Shown: positions 11,299-22,475 of the stretch, piece by piece | How the letters are laid out: the number at the start of each line of letters is the position of its first letter | Numbering within the stretch: position 1 is the stretch's first letter | Assembly: GCA_027475525.1 (NCBI GenBank) | Contig: JAMWFC010000062.1 | Location: 186,001 to 250,000 of the forward strand | Length of the DNA: 64,000 bases | Direction: 5' to 3' | Source: Macrolepiota albuminosa | Taxonomy: Eukaryota > Basidiomycota > Agaricomycetes > Agaricales > Agaricaceae | Notes under the pieces: generated by a model | Databases searched by the model: none | What the model was told of the DNA's origin: nothing | The model's input: the letters and a program-made list of their open reading frames with translations, nothing else | Position numbers and translations under genes: made by a program

Positions 11299-12862
11299 CT
11301 ATGAGAAGAAGATCGCGGAGAAGACAACACCGACGAGACCAACAATGCTGGATACCGCAATGGTCGACGCACTGTTTTCGGTTGTGCTGGCAGTGGCAGC
11401 ACTAGCGGTCTTGCTAGACGATACAGGGGCCTTGCTCGCACCCGATGCCTGATCAGGGGCCCCGCTGACAGTCGGAGTAGGAGTTGCAACAGGAGCGTTG
11501 CCGCTGACAGTAGCGATCAAGCTGTAAAGCTGAGCAGACTGGTAAGGAGTGCAACTGGAGCTGGCGGGAACCTTGGGCTGGTAAGGCATTGTGGTGATAG
11601 CACCAAGGGCTTCAGGAGGCTGAGTGTATGTCTGCACGGCACCGTTGGCATCAGTGTACACGCCGGGGAAGTCCTGGTTGTCACCAAGGCAGGCCTCAAA
11701 GGTACCATTTTGTGCGTTGTTGGGTGCGTTATAGGCACAGCCGATACGATCGAAGATGTGTTGGCAGAATTGTGCGGCGTTAGGGCCTGCAGGGTCGCAA
11801 GCCTTCAAACAAAACGCGTTGCCACCCATGAAACTGATAAATTATGATTAGGATGAAGTACAGCAGACAGGTAGGGTACGCACTTGTGCCATTCAATGAC
11901 CTGCTTGTACGAGTTGTTGTTGCCGTTGGACCAGGCATTGGAGAACATGATACCACCCATAGGGTTGCCACGCTATCAGGGAAAAAATGTCAGCAGCCGT
12001 TACACACATCAAATGGTTGCGACAGGGGCAGTGATCGGAATAATATCGCCGGAACCAGTCGGGTTCGCAGGGGAAGGCCAACAAAACAAAAAAACCAACT
12101 GCATAGAGAGTGAATGCAAGAAAAGGGTGACAGAATGGAAGTGGATGACCAAGAAACATGACATTGGGCAAGAATAATCATGGTCAATGAAAAGAAGCCA
12201 CATAACGAAATAGAAGTCGAGAAGTCGAAAACTCACAAGATCGGCACCATGAGGATCAAGCTCCCCACCGTAGTCACCGAATGCAATGTTGATCTGGGTC
12301 TGATCGATGAAGCCGACGACCTGAACGTAGTCAGGGGTGCGCATGAACTGGACGCCCTGGAGGGCACCAGCAGGAATCAAACGAGTGCCACGTCCAGGCT
12401 TCGTGCACCATGCAACCATTTCTCCTTCCTTGTCAGCGACAGTTGAATTAACGGGGTCAGGTGCCCAAAGACAGAAGTCTAATGGATTATTCCAATAAGC
12501 CCCAAATGGTAAGTGAAACGAGATATGACAGACGACACACCATCAATGGAGTTGAGGAACGAGGTTTGGCACAGTGACTGCTGGTTCTCTGTAGTCGAGT
12601 TGCAAAGATTGTAGCCATGCTGGAAGCCACGGATAAGACCCTGGTCAGTGTCGACTTTGTAGGGCTGTAATCATAATATCAGATCGATGAGTTAGTAAAA
12701 GATTAGATGTTGTGGTCTTACGATTCCAGTAGGGTAAGAGAAGTGTTTGTTCGCGAGAGGAGTAGGGGGGAAAGTGCTCATAGGAGGGTTAGCCTGAGCA
12801 TTGACGGCAGAGATAGAGGTGACGAGAACAAGAAGGGCAGAAAAACGAGTGGATGGGGACAT
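11299..12862 (-). CDS. 'Macrofage activating glycoprotein'-like GPI-anchored protein, copy 1 (376 aa)
   Basis: Secreted cell-surface glycoprotein of a family common in Agaricomycetes; its biochemical role is not established. Exons are 12862-12722, 12664-12541, 12478-12237, 11972-11884 and 11833-11299, exactly 377 codons. A signal peptide (MSPSTRFSALLVLVTSISAV) is followed by a Cys-rich conserved core with motifs SLCQTSFLNS, DFCLWAP, GEMVAWCTKPGRGTR, TPDYVQVVGFIDQT, DPHGADL, QVIEWHNFMGG, CLKACDPAGPNAA and GDNQDFPGVYTD. A Ser/Thr/Ala-rich stalk then leads to a hydrophobic C-terminus (VGLVGVVFSAIFFS), the layout of a GPI-attachment signal. Intron 3 is 264 bp, while the same intron is 55-57 bp in the other two copies. 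Intron positions and phases are shared with copies 2 and 3. The name is the annotation usually given to this family; it implies no proven function in the fungus. Confidence 0.88.
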
Positions 12863-13044
12863 CTTGAGACGACGTCTATAGCAATTAGACAGTGAACAGA
12901 GAGAAAACCTCAACGAAAACTGAAGAAAGTAGAGTCGTGGCAATTTAAAAGTGCCTTGTAATCCTTATAACGGCGGCCGAAAAGCGGAGTCTCATTTTTT
13001 TCAAATCGTTATGGGAGGATCTACACTTTTGACTGATCGATCTA

Positions 13045-13278
13045 TTATTAGCAAATGTTGGCCGTATTACGCAACAAATTTCGGAGATCTCACATGTCAG
13101 ATCGACGTGCACGGACCATTCCCACGTGAGCTTGTTGAAAGAAAACGCGTCGCACTTTTCAAATTCCGCCTCACGCGTTTATATCTGAGGCATTTTATAC
13201 ATTCGTTGATTTTCGTCCTTTGTTCCTAACCCCCATCTCTCCATCCCGTCCATCGCATACACCCGTCCCATAGACGCA
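13045..13278 (+). promoter_or_regulatory. HMG-gene promoter with paired ACGCGT and a CACGTG
   Basis: ACGCGT at 13145-13150 and 13173-13178 (28 bp apart) and CACGTG at 13123-13128, all within 160 bp of the ATG at 13279. ACGCGT is the MCB element bound by the MBF (Mbp1/Swi6-type) G1/S regulator in other fungi. A TATA-like 'tttatatc' follows the second site. Function here is inference. Confidence 0.4.
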
Positions 13279-13892
13279 ATGGCAAAGACTGCTACTGGTA
13301 AGTTCGATTAGTGACCCATGACAAAGCCTCATAACTTATCTACCTCCCTAGTGACGAAGACAAAGACAGCGACTAAAACCGCCAATGACAAGAAGACTCG
13401 GCCCACGGCAGGTATGTTCTACCCAGTTTATGTTATGACAGCATATATGCGTGTCCACATCTTGATATCATTCACAGATAAGGCCGATAAGCCCAAGCGC
13501 GAGCCCACGGCATACCAGCTTTTCTGCAGAAAACATATGAAAGAATGGAACGATGCGAATCCAGGACGCGCAAAGGAAGCAATGAGCCAGGCATGTCCTC
13601 ATCTCTCATACGTGTTTGATCCATCGATATTGATTACCACAGATGGCAAAGCTTTGGAAGGACGCTCCTGAGAACCCAAATCGTGGCGCCGAGCCGAAAG
13701 CACGTAAACCGAAAGAACCTAAGGCTCCTAAGGAACCCAAAGCAAAGGCACCGAGGAAGAAGAAAACTGCTGCAAAGAGCGATCCTTCGAGTGACCCCAT
13801 GGAGGGTGAGGATACGCCAGAAACTGATGACGATTGGTATGTAACTTGTTCTCTTCGAACCGCTATTCTTCTGAATGAAATTCTTTCGTAGA
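13279..13892 (+). CDS. HMG-box-like chromatin protein (128 aa, 5 exons)
   Basis: Small, highly basic nuclear protein likely to bind DNA. Exons are 13279-13297, 13352-13411, 13478-13590, 13643-13836 and 13892, exactly 129 codons. The middle has an HMG-box-like segment with KREPTAYQLFCRKHMKEW and ANPGRAKEAMSQMAKLWK; the tail is made of KEPKAPKEPKAK-type Lys/Pro/Ala repeats and an acidic end (EDTPETDDD). The HMG fold is shorter than a standard box, as in the 'YABBY/HMG-like' fungal proteins. Intron 3 starts with GC (CAG|gcatgt at 13591) and ends CACAG, a GC-AG intron; without it the frame stops, and with it the motif AMSQMAKLW reads through. The last intron splits the TGA stop codon, leaving one base in exon 5. 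Promoter carries two ACGCGT sites. Confidence 0.82.
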
Positions 13893-16800
13893 TTGGGCAC
13901 TTGACTGGCTTTCTTCAGACCCACCACCCAGTTGTTGACACGTAATCACAATCGCTGACAGTTGTTCACTCAGGCTCACATTTGCGATGCTGTGTAAATT
14001 ATTCCCTCGCTTTAGTTTTTAGGTTGTTGTACTGTTGATTGTTGTATCCTATACCTGTTGTAAAAGTTGATACCAAGCTGAATCTGACTGGTCCATGCTT
14101 TGTCACAATTCGATTGCAAAAGCAATATTGCGTATCAAGCTATCTATATCAAGACGAATCTACGAAGTTTGATGATCAACAAGAAAACTGTCGGATGAAA
14201 ACACATACTTAGCGCGATAGGACTTTTAATAAATGCCTTGCGGCATAACTCAACTCAGCCCCAACTGCCTACGCTCCGAGTTCGATCCATCACTTGCACA
14301 CATCATGCTGACAGGTGGTTGGCGTGTAAACGGCAGTGCCTAATTTCAGCACAAAATCGATGTATCCATGCTCACTACAATTCCGAGCCGAACGGGGGAT
14401 CATGCATGATCATGTACCTTCAACGACGATACGTTGGCATTGAGTGCGAGTGGTTTACGAGGGAAAAAGTGGTTCCATAATTGACGGTGGGTGAATTGGG
14501 AGAAATCTGATGATGATGGAGAGCACCTCCATTCTAGTCAACGACGACCCGATGTAGATAAACTCACTGAGGTGTGGGTGGAGACTCGTTATCTGGATAA
14601 GCTAACCCCACAACAGTTCTACCTACGAACATAGACACCGGAAAACAAGAATCGTTGGCAAGCGCGAGGCGAGCAACAGATTAAATGCCGGTCATTGCAT
14701 TGGGCATACATGCTGGGGATGAATGGAGGAGAGTGGGCGCTGATGGGCATCAGTGGGCGTTCGTGGGTGCTCGCTGGGACGTTCTGGAGGTAACCAAGGT
14801 CCGTCCGATCAATCAACTTGAGAACTTCCATTAGCAAGCCTTGGATTTCATGGGTCTATATATTCTTTGTATTCAAAACCCTCCAAAAATCCTAGAGCTT
14901 GAAGCTTGAAGCTTGAGTTTTCGACCCTTTGAAGGTTTTAAAGATGTTTAGAACGATTATACCTGTACAAATGATTGTCTCCTGCAGGTTCTCCGGATCT
15001 CTTCCGAGACGTCTTTACCCATGCTGTACGAGTCCATCTTGGAATGTTGATTAACACTTGTCATGTCTGGAAATCAAAGGATAGGCTTTCTTGGACTACG
15101 CCGGCTATGGCCCCTGAAGAGTGTACTATGGCTTCTACCAAGCCCGTGAGTAGACACATGTACGGTACATACCGTCATAAAAAAACACAACTACCCTATC
15201 CTCCACATACATCCAGGCCTCAATCGGAGGTTAACAAACCCTTGGCTTTTGCCTCGTTGCCAACATTAATCTGACCTCTCTCTAACATATACGCCGAGGT
15301 AATACCTCGCGTCAACGTTTTTGGGGTTTGAAAACAGCCGATACGGTGGATATATGAATATCGTGCCTGACCATTTACGAGCTGAGTGAGCTTCAGCTCA
15401 GCTCCGGTGACCCTCGCTTGATTCGTCCTGTACATCTCCGATTACGAGGGAATGCGGCCGTCTCCATGAATATGGTTTCGTGAAAACATACCTGAGACGT
15501 ACCCAGAGCTGTATGAAGCCTCGGTTGCTCTCCCGGTCTCCGGGAGAATTTCAATCAGCGCCAAAGACCCAGCCACGGACCGAAATCCGATCACTAGCTG
15601 AGGCAGGTGTCCCCATAAGCTTAGCTAGAGTCTCTTAAAACTCATTAGAAACGATGTTGATCGATTCGGCATAATTAATGCTGTGAAGGAGAGTATCATC
15701 AGTGATGATACTTAGATGCCTGCGAGCTCAAATCGTGCTTTGTTATACACCGCTGCTAGTACAATGGCTGTATTTCACAGCCACAGTTGAGCAGTTGAGC
15801 AGTTGAGCGCCCCGAGGGAGATGTGTTTCTTCTATTCAAGTCGCACAATAAACTCGTAACCACATGTCCAGGGCCAAATCCTCTTAGGAGTCTTAGCGAT
15901 TCGGGCGAATGAAGTCTTCCTGGATAATTTAGTAACATTATGCCTTTCAACTTGAGTCTTTTCTGCTTTTCTGTTCGCAAGGCATCGCGGCGCAATCTAT
16001 CAGCCTCGGAGGTATCTCAATTTTCAACCGGCAGAAACCTCTCAGTATTCGTCAATTGAGGTGGTGTATTCATCACACATCATGATGATGAGTTTGCACT
16101 GTCCTTTTGACAATCGTGTTTGATTGACCGTGCATCGTGGGTTTAAGTCGCCCATCTGGGATTCCAAGCGGTCCTGCAGTCTTTGAACACAATTGAAGAT
16201 GACATTGATCTTCCTGGTTGAAAATCAGCGCATAGCGTTCGGATGTCTACAAGCACAGAAAACGCTCAATATCGCCGGCCCATCGGCCCAAGATCCTATT
16301 TTGAGAAAAGCGAGACCATACTCAAGCCTTCGTTGCAATGGCACGAGTGGCACTGTAGATATCCGAAAAGAGATGTTTGGGGCTGGACAGTCAAGCAGCT
16401 TTGGTAGAGGCTGAAAATGAAAGATATTTCTAAACAATGAAAATTTTTGATTGATGAATGTAAATTTGGACCGACTCACGATCAGAGACTTCAAGTGGGA
16501 GGGATCTATGTCTCTCATCTTTGTTTATTTCAACTGGCCCGGCGCTCAAAACTTCTGAATGCGTTCCAGGCGTTTCTGATGGATATATTTCATCACGTGA
16601 CTATGCGTTATGCCGAGCGACCGCGGTATCTAAAAAATAGAGCCGAGGTTGTTGAACTTATCAAAAAAGATGGCTTGTGGCCGTTTTGCCAGGCCAACAC
16701 CATACAACCCTTGCCGCAGGGTGAACGGAACAAAATACATTCTCAACACTCGCTAGAATCATACATGGCCACACGTTGTGAATTGTGTTTGTCTTTGGCC

Positions 16801-17170
16801 TCCTTGCGACTGCACGCAATGCGTGCTCCAAGTGTTCACTGTTCCTGAGGTGGCCACTCTCGGACTCGCACGTTCATTTGATATCTAGAATCTTCGGCGC
16901 GTCGGCTACACAAACAGACTACCCTAGTCGATGCGATCTCAATTTGACCGGTAAAATTACCGGTGAATGGGGACTCATAACACCGCCGTTTTGAGTGAAA
17001 ACCGTGAACTGTTTATAATTTTATTTTGTGGTGGCCGGACTGAAACGCCACCCTGCTGACTGTTAGACTGTTAAATAACCTGCAGTCGCTGCAATCCACG
17101 CTCAAACCTCCCTCCCCAACTTGACATACACTCTCCTCTCTCGTTCTTGCTCACTCGGACGCTTGCCAAT
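13893..17170. other. 3.3 kb gene-poor stretch
   Basis: CpG is normal, so this is not a decayed transposon island. I see scattered short frames (for example 14975-15274 and 16447-16848, the latter 133 codons) without recognisable motifs or convincing intron signals, and small inverted pieces such as 'ctcccggtctccgggag' near 15532. Any of these frames could be a lineage-specific gene but I cannot support one. Confidence 0.4.
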
Positions 17171-17938
17171 ATGCCTATCCATCTGCCTGACGCACATAAG
17201 TATCATCCAGCGGTACGTTGTCAGCCTCTGTCAGTGCCGTTCTCACTAATAAATTTTGTGCCCCTGACGCACATAAGTATCATCCAGCGGTACGTTGTCA
17301 GCCTCTGTCAGTGCCGTTCTCACTAATAAATTTTGTGCCTCTACAGCTCGAAGAACAAGTCACTGTAGTGGTGAAGCACAACGATTGCCAAAAAGGTTTC
17401 GATTATCTCGACATTGCTAGTGGGATCAATGAAGGGATCGATTCCGTGAGTTTTGGGGTGTCTATATCTTATCTACACAGACTAATAGGTTTTACAGAGT
17501 TACTGGAAAGATGGCTATAAAATTCGAGATCGGTCTGGGCAGGAAGTCCTCTGTTGCCCAGGCATGCTCTATCCTCGAACTCTGACCGCTCCCGAGGTCT
17601 GGTCGCACCTTGCAAAGCGTCTGGCTGGGTACATTTTCCTCACACCGACCAACTGGTGCCCTGAGCCCGACGCGGAGAAGGACGACAAACGCATAGTCCG
17701 CGGATCTCCGGCATATAAAACTGAGTATAGCGACAAAGGAGTAAAACTCGAAGATCAGGAAATTCAGGAGGAGCATTGTGCGATGTGCGCTGATCGACGC
17801 AAGTACTGGGCGGTCTCCCCACCGGTATTCTTGTCCAGGAATTCGCGAAGATGGCATATCCATGTCGATTGCTTACAGCATTTCCTACCACGACGACAAT
17901 TTGGGCTCAGGCCGCTTGAAACTGCCGACTTTGTCTGA
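17171..17938 (+). CDS. Hypothetical protein (193 aa, 3 exons)
   Basis: I do not recognise this protein. Exons are 17171-17212, 17347-17445 and 17498-17938; they join to exactly 194 codons, starting MPIHLPDAHKYHPA and ending ETADFV. There is no signal peptide or membrane segment. Visible features are two Cys pairs, LCCPG in the middle and HCAMCADRR near residue 155, followed by HIHVDC; these could bind a metal but match no zinc-finger pattern I know. A 77-bp duplication (17186-17339) covers most of exon 1 and intron 1; it lies so that the exons can still be spliced, and the real intron 1 is probably 57 bp instead of 134. Consistent length and splice phases make a real gene likely. Confidence 0.55.
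17186..17339. repeat. 77-bp perfect tandem duplication (probable assembly artefact)
   Basis: Copies 17186-17262 and 17263-17339 are identical. The duplication includes exon 1 and the 5' splice site of the gene starting at 17171, so a second false donor is present. Confidence 0.92.
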
Positions 17939-18074
17939 TTTTACTTACGATTCACGGATGGAATAAAACGACGCTGTGTATGTGTATTGTACAGTATACC
18001 ATGATGTAATATATATAGTATTGTATAAACAATATCGTCGTTGTCCAAGGTGACATCTGCAAATAATGACTTTA

Positions 18075-18704
18075 TTATTTTGACCACCTCCGGAGTCTGC
18101 TGTTGCCGATGCAATGCCAAGTCTTTCGGGAAGAAAATGGTATACAGCACTCGTTTTTGATTCTGCACTGGCTGTCGACCCAACAAATCAGCTTTGAAAG
18201 TGCTGAGAAATAGAGATACACACTTGCAACGCTGGTCCTTATCCCCGTCACGATAGTCCGTTCTACACGCTACTTTGCGTCGATGACACGACATACAAGC
18301 AGTTCCTCTTGATCGTCGAGTCTCGGAAAAATCCTTGGGTATGACTGGTCCTTTGCGTTCGGTGCCCAGGAATAAAGGGGGCGGAGGGCCAAGTGACGAT
18401 GCAGAGATCGAATTCAGCGAGTGAGACTCACAAGGGTTACAGAAGTTCCTTGTCAGCCCCACGGAGGGTGGTAGAAGCTCGTTTGATGGTTCGTGAGGAA
18501 CTGTACTGGTCCCCAGGACAGGAGGGACGTCAAATGGAGATGGAGATTGAGTACAGTTGCGACGCAAGCTCGTACGGCCCTACTGGTCCCCAGGACAGGA
18601 GGGACGTCAAATGGAGATGGAGATTGAGTACAGTTGCGACGCAAGCTCGTACGGCCCAGGGAATTCACTCCTCGATTGGCTGACTGACTAATTGTAAATG
18701 GCAA
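18075..18704 (-). CDS. Small Zn2Cys6 DNA-binding protein (166 aa after collapsing a 77-bp duplication)
   Basis: Probable fungal-specific transcription factor with a Gal4-type binuclear zinc cluster. Exon 1 is 18704-18224 and exon 2 is 18171-18075, with a 52-bp intron (gtgtgt..gacag). The cluster reads ACMSCHRRKVAC in exon 1 and RCNQCRIKNECC after splicing, giving C-x2-C-x6-C-x12-C-x2-C-x5-C (or x6 to the next Cys). The intron lies inside the cluster, as in many basidiomycete members. As written, exon 1 is broken by a tandem 77-bp duplication (18504-18657); removing one copy restores a single frame of exactly 167 codons from MPFTISQSAN to RRWSK. There is no room for the fungal-specific transcription-factor (MHR) domain, so it is a short form: it may be a minimal regulator or a truncated relic. 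Confidence 0.7.
18504..18657. repeat. 77-bp perfect tandem duplication (probable assembly artefact)
   Basis: Copies 18504-18580 and 18581-18657 are identical. The duplication shifts the frame of the Zn2Cys6 gene, and collapsing it repairs that gene exactly. Confidence 0.93.
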
Positions 18705-18714
18705 TGTGCTTGCA

Positions 18715-19038
18715 TTAAGGGGGTTGATTGTTTTCTGGGGGAATTCCGGAGAGACGTGGACTTAAGTCGAGCTTCTTCAGCCTGGGATGCTGCCAGAAAT
18801 TCAACATTGCCAGAGAGTTCGGAATACCGTGAAAGCTGACATGCTCCAGCTTGGATATACTGCGTTGGCAGGGCGGGTAAGAACACGTCATGCGATGTAC
18901 TATCGTCCACTCTCTCCTGTGTCCAAGGTAGGAGACTATTTGATTGATGAAGTGTAGGAGGCGTCCTCTGCGATGAACAGGGTCGTAAATAGGAAGAAGT
19001 TCAAGTGACACCGAGCTCACTTTCATGTCAAAACACAT
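18715..19038 (-). CDS. Candidate LRR/F-box-like C-terminal exon
   Basis: A minus-strand frame with LRR-like text near its end (KLEHVSFHGIP..LAMLNFW..PRLKKLDLS), like the C-terminal part of agaricomycete F-box/LRR proteins. No F-box is visible upstream on the same strand, and the 77-bp duplication at 19272-19425 lies in the probable upstream part. I could not define exons. It may be a fragment. Confidence 0.25.
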   Translation of the reverse strand: MCFDMKVSSVSLELLPIYDPVHRRGRLLHFINQIVSYLGHRREWTIVHRMTCSYPPCQRSISKLEHVSFHGIPNSLAMLNFWQHPRLKKLDLSPRLSGIPPENNQPP

Positions 19039-19271
19039 CTGTCTTGTCCGAGTAACCTGTTCTTCGTTTGAGTTGCTTCCTTCTTGGAGTTCATTTGTCT
19101 CGACGCAGTAGGAACTTGACTCATAATCACATATATGAGGGTCATCGCCGGGATGATTCAGGGAAAATATACATGGGTTTATGGAGGTCGGGGTCTCACG
19201 ATTCTGCGTGATTGGCTAGAGCATCCAAAATCCCGCTCAATAAAGGACATGGGGTATGCAATGTGAAAAGA

Positions 19272-19425
19272 GAAGACATACTTTCTGTGTTCCAAATATA
19301 TATTCTCCTTTAGAGTTGCTCAAGGGTTCCTGAAAGAATTCGTCCGACGAAGACATACTTTCTGTGTTCCAAATATATATTCTCCTTTAGAGTTGCTCAA
19401 GGGTTCCTGAAAGAATTCGTCCGAC
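19272..19425. repeat. 77-bp perfect tandem duplication (probable assembly artefact)
   Basis: Period exactly 77; copies start at 19272 and 19349. Identity runs two bases past the second copy by chance. Confidence 0.92.
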
Positions 19426-20186
19426 GAGAATCCAAAACTTGCGGCCACTGACCCAGCGGATTTTGTGATGCAAAGTTATCGAAGCCTCCGCAACTAAGTG
19501 CTCTGTTGATGGTGACAATCGGGCCTGCATCTGTGAGCCTATCGAAGGTTGATACTGCATCTGGCCCAAAGCGAATTCAAGTTCCTGAGTTGCGAAGTCG
19601 CCATGGCCAGCATGGAAGTTACGTGTGTCGTTGAACTCTATCATCAAAAAGAAAGGATAGGCTACCTGGCCTGGAGAAAGAGGGGAGGGGAGACCCAGGA
19701 TATTAGATATCAAAGCGAATTTTACGTCCGGTTTGTGGAACACTTTGACGAAGGACGCATTTATATAATTCGGACTCCAACTGTGTAGAGCAATCATCTA
19801 TACAGAACTGATCCACATCCCACAGAAACTGACCTTCTATAGTCATCAGATGCATCAGGTACCACAATGCTTGTATTTCTCTGTGTCTTTGACGACTGAT
19901 CCTGATCGACGCGAATGCCAACAAAATTGCCAAGGACACGCCAAAGCATCTGATGATGCGCCCTTGTATTGACCTAGGACAATGAAACATGCTGGCATGG
20001 GGTGATGTATCGTCGTACAACGAAAAAAGAACAAAGAAGATCTGAAAAGAGTACAAGAAAAACGTATGCCAGTGGGAACCAAATAAAACAAAGGATATAG
20101 CTGCCCAAATATAGCCAGGGCGGGCGCCTATTTAACACAACGTCGTAATATCGAGAACGGTCCACGACAGTATTTTCGAACAACAC
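19387..20186 (-). CDS. Unrecognised minus-strand coding candidate with membrane-like segments
   Basis: Adjacent frames on the minus strand look coding: a hydrophobic stretch at about 20030-20110 (WLYLGSYILCFIWFPLAYVF), a second near 19930 (GVSLAILLAFASIRI), and a 136-codon frame at 19387-19797. Possible short introns separate them (for example one ending ctgtatag before the frame at 19797). I could not join them with confidence and do not recognise the family. Confidence 0.25.
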
Positions 20187-20994
20187 AGGGTAATCTTTCG
20201 GCTGTACATGTTGATTCTATTTCATTTTGATATAGCGTTGGGCTTGAACTTTTCGTTTTGATTAAGTCCTCACGATGCACACGGCGTGATATTGCATTGG
20301 TGTCGTTTTAGACAAAAGTAAGATCCTGGACTTTCTCTGGACAGCTAGCCCACCGAGAAATTAGGTCAGGTGCCTTAATGTTCGTAAAGACGGAACGGTG
20401 TAGATTGGCATCTGTTCGCAAGCTACGATCCTGATATTTCGCCCGTCATGATCGGACTCAGGCTCGGGCTCGACTTTATAACATGAATCTGTTCGCAAGC
20501 TACGATCCTGATATTTCGCCCGTCATGATCGGACTCAGGCTCGGGCTCGACTTTATAACATGAACAGATTCCCACTATCGTGGACCATCCAATGCGATAC
20601 CTTAGCGTTCACTAGTCAAGACTGCCATCGTTCTTGAAGACAAGATCTCAGCTGGAATGAGAAACCCTTTCCAATGCTTAATATAAACGTTGAGAATTCC
20701 AATCAATCAGTTCAAGATGAAACACCCTCTGCATTTGAACAATGAATAAGGAATAGATCATTTTATCATAAGGTAGTTTATAGTATGCCACAGGAATATG
20801 CTCTACGAAACACACAAATGTCTCTTGGATACGGGAAGGACTTTCGCGACTCAAGCATCAACGGCGGGGAAATATGTACGTATGGTATCATGGAAGAGAT
20901 AGTAGATTAAAAAATAGAATGATGGGGCAAGGCAAAGGAGGCGGCGCAAGTAAAGAGCGTCCCAGCATCGCATTCTATACACAGTCCCAACCGC
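20187..20994. other. Intergenic with a 77-bp duplication
   Basis: No gene supported. Contains the perfect 77-bp duplication at 20410-20563. Confidence 0.4.
20410..20563. repeat. 77-bp perfect tandem duplication (probable assembly artefact)
   Basis: Copies 20410-20486 and 20487-20563 are identical. Confidence 0.92.
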
Positions 20995-22344
20995 TCAAAC
21001 GAAAAGAAGAGACAACAAACCAACAACCACAGCCACAAAAGACACGCTATTCTTTACTCCCGCACTTGTCGGTTTGGCACCTGCAGCAGTCTGCGGCCTT
21101 CCAGACGCCCCTGTCTCCGTTGGAGAACCACTGGTCGAAGTTGGGTCACCTGGTACAGTAACATTGTCCAGCGCAGCATAGATCGCGGAACTCTGATACT
21201 GAGTGCATGAGGAACTCGCGGGAGTGCGTGGTGTATAAGGGAAGCTTGTGATAGGTCCAAGACTTTCAGGTGGTTGCGAGAACGTCTGAACTGCCCCAGC
21301 AGCGTCGGTGTAGACCCCGGGGTAATCTTGGTTGTCTCCAAGACAGGACTCAAAGGTGCCGTTTTGGACATTAGCAGGGGCATTGTAGAGGCATCCGATG
21401 CGGTCGTAGATGTGTTCGCAGAAGTGTGCAGCATTAGGACCGGCAGGGTCACAGGCTTTTACGCAGAAGTAGTTGCTGCCAATAAAGCTATGGGTAGAGC
21501 TCAGGGCAGGGTCAGACGGTTTCATAGGGTGACAACGTACTTGTGCCATTCGATTACTTGCTGGTAGGAATTATTGTTTCCGTGTGACCAGGCATTAGAA
21601 TAGACCAGGCCACCGAGAGGGTTACCGCGCTTTTCAAGGTGAAACTTCAGGAAGGAAATCGTGAAGGACACAAGATTCACTCACGAGGTCCGCGCCGTGA
21701 GGGTCCATCTCTCCTCCGTAATCACCGTCCTTCAAATTAATCCTTGACTGGTTGATGAATCCTGACACTTGGACATAATCCGGCGTACGCATGAACTGTA
21801 TGCCATGTAGTGAATCTTTAGGAATAAGGCGTGTACCATGCGACGGATTAGTGCACCACGCGACCATCTCGCCCTCCGTAGACGCGACCTCTGAGTCTGG
21901 CTCTGGCGGTGCCCATATACAGAAGTCTGTTAACGAGACTAAGGACAGACCACTACAAGGATAATACAAGGCATACCGTCAATAGAGTTAATCATCATAG
22001 TCTGGCAAAGAGAGTCCTGGTTCTGTGTTGTCGAATTACACATGTTATATCCCCATTGACGCCCGCGAACGAGTTGGTCATCTGTATCGACTTTGTAGGG
22101 CTACACAAAATCGCCATGAGAGAAAAGCATTATAAAATATCTGAAGGTCACTCACAATGCCCGACGGATAAGCAAAAGTTTTTGACACGAGAGGAATCGC
22201 GGGATATGTGCTTTTAAGCGGGTCAGGAACGTCCACCGGTGCTGGGGCCACTGCCGTTGGACCCGCCGCGGGCGGTGGTGTCAAGGTCGGGGTTTGTGCA
22301 AGCACGACGGACGCGAGACCGAGGAATATCGAAGTCGCCAACAT
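20995..22344 (-). CDS. 'Macrofage activating glycoprotein'-like GPI-anchored protein, copy 2 (378 aa)
   Basis: Same family and exon plan as the gene at 11299-12862. Exons are 22344-22156, 22100-21977, 21926-21685, 21629-21541 and 21487-20995, exactly 379 codons; exons 2-4 have the same lengths (124, 242, 89 bp) as copy 1. The signal peptide (MLATSIFLGLASVVLA) is followed by a Pro-rich linker of about 35 residues not present in the other copies. The conserved core has DFCIWAPPEPDSE, GEMVAWCTNPSHGTR, TPDYVQVSGFINQS, QVIEWHNFIGSN, CVKACDPAGPNAA and GDNQDYPGVYTD. The C-terminus has a Thr/Ser/Gly stalk and ends in a hydrophobic GPI-type signal (VAVVVGLLSLLFV). A TATA-like 'tatata' lies about 120 bp upstream. 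Intact as read. Confidence 0.9.
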
Positions 22345-22459
22345 GCCTGCTCCACTCTAAGATAGGAATGAGCGTCGGTTTGTGGTGCCAAAAAAATGGA
22401 ACGCACAAGTAAGAGAAGAAAAGGAGGAGAAACAGCAACGTGGGCTGTGCCGAAGTGGA

Positions 22460-22475
22460 AGCTTATATACGATCA
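22460..22475 (-). promoter_or_regulatory. TATA-like element of glycoprotein copy 2
   Basis: 'agcttatatacg' reads CGTATATAAGCT on the minus strand, about 120 bp upstream of the ATG at 22344. Position and sequence only. Confidence 0.35.

Noticed and set aside
16447..16848. 133-codon plus-strand frame in the gene-poor stretch
   Set aside because: No domain, no intron signals and no supporting neighbours; it may be chance.
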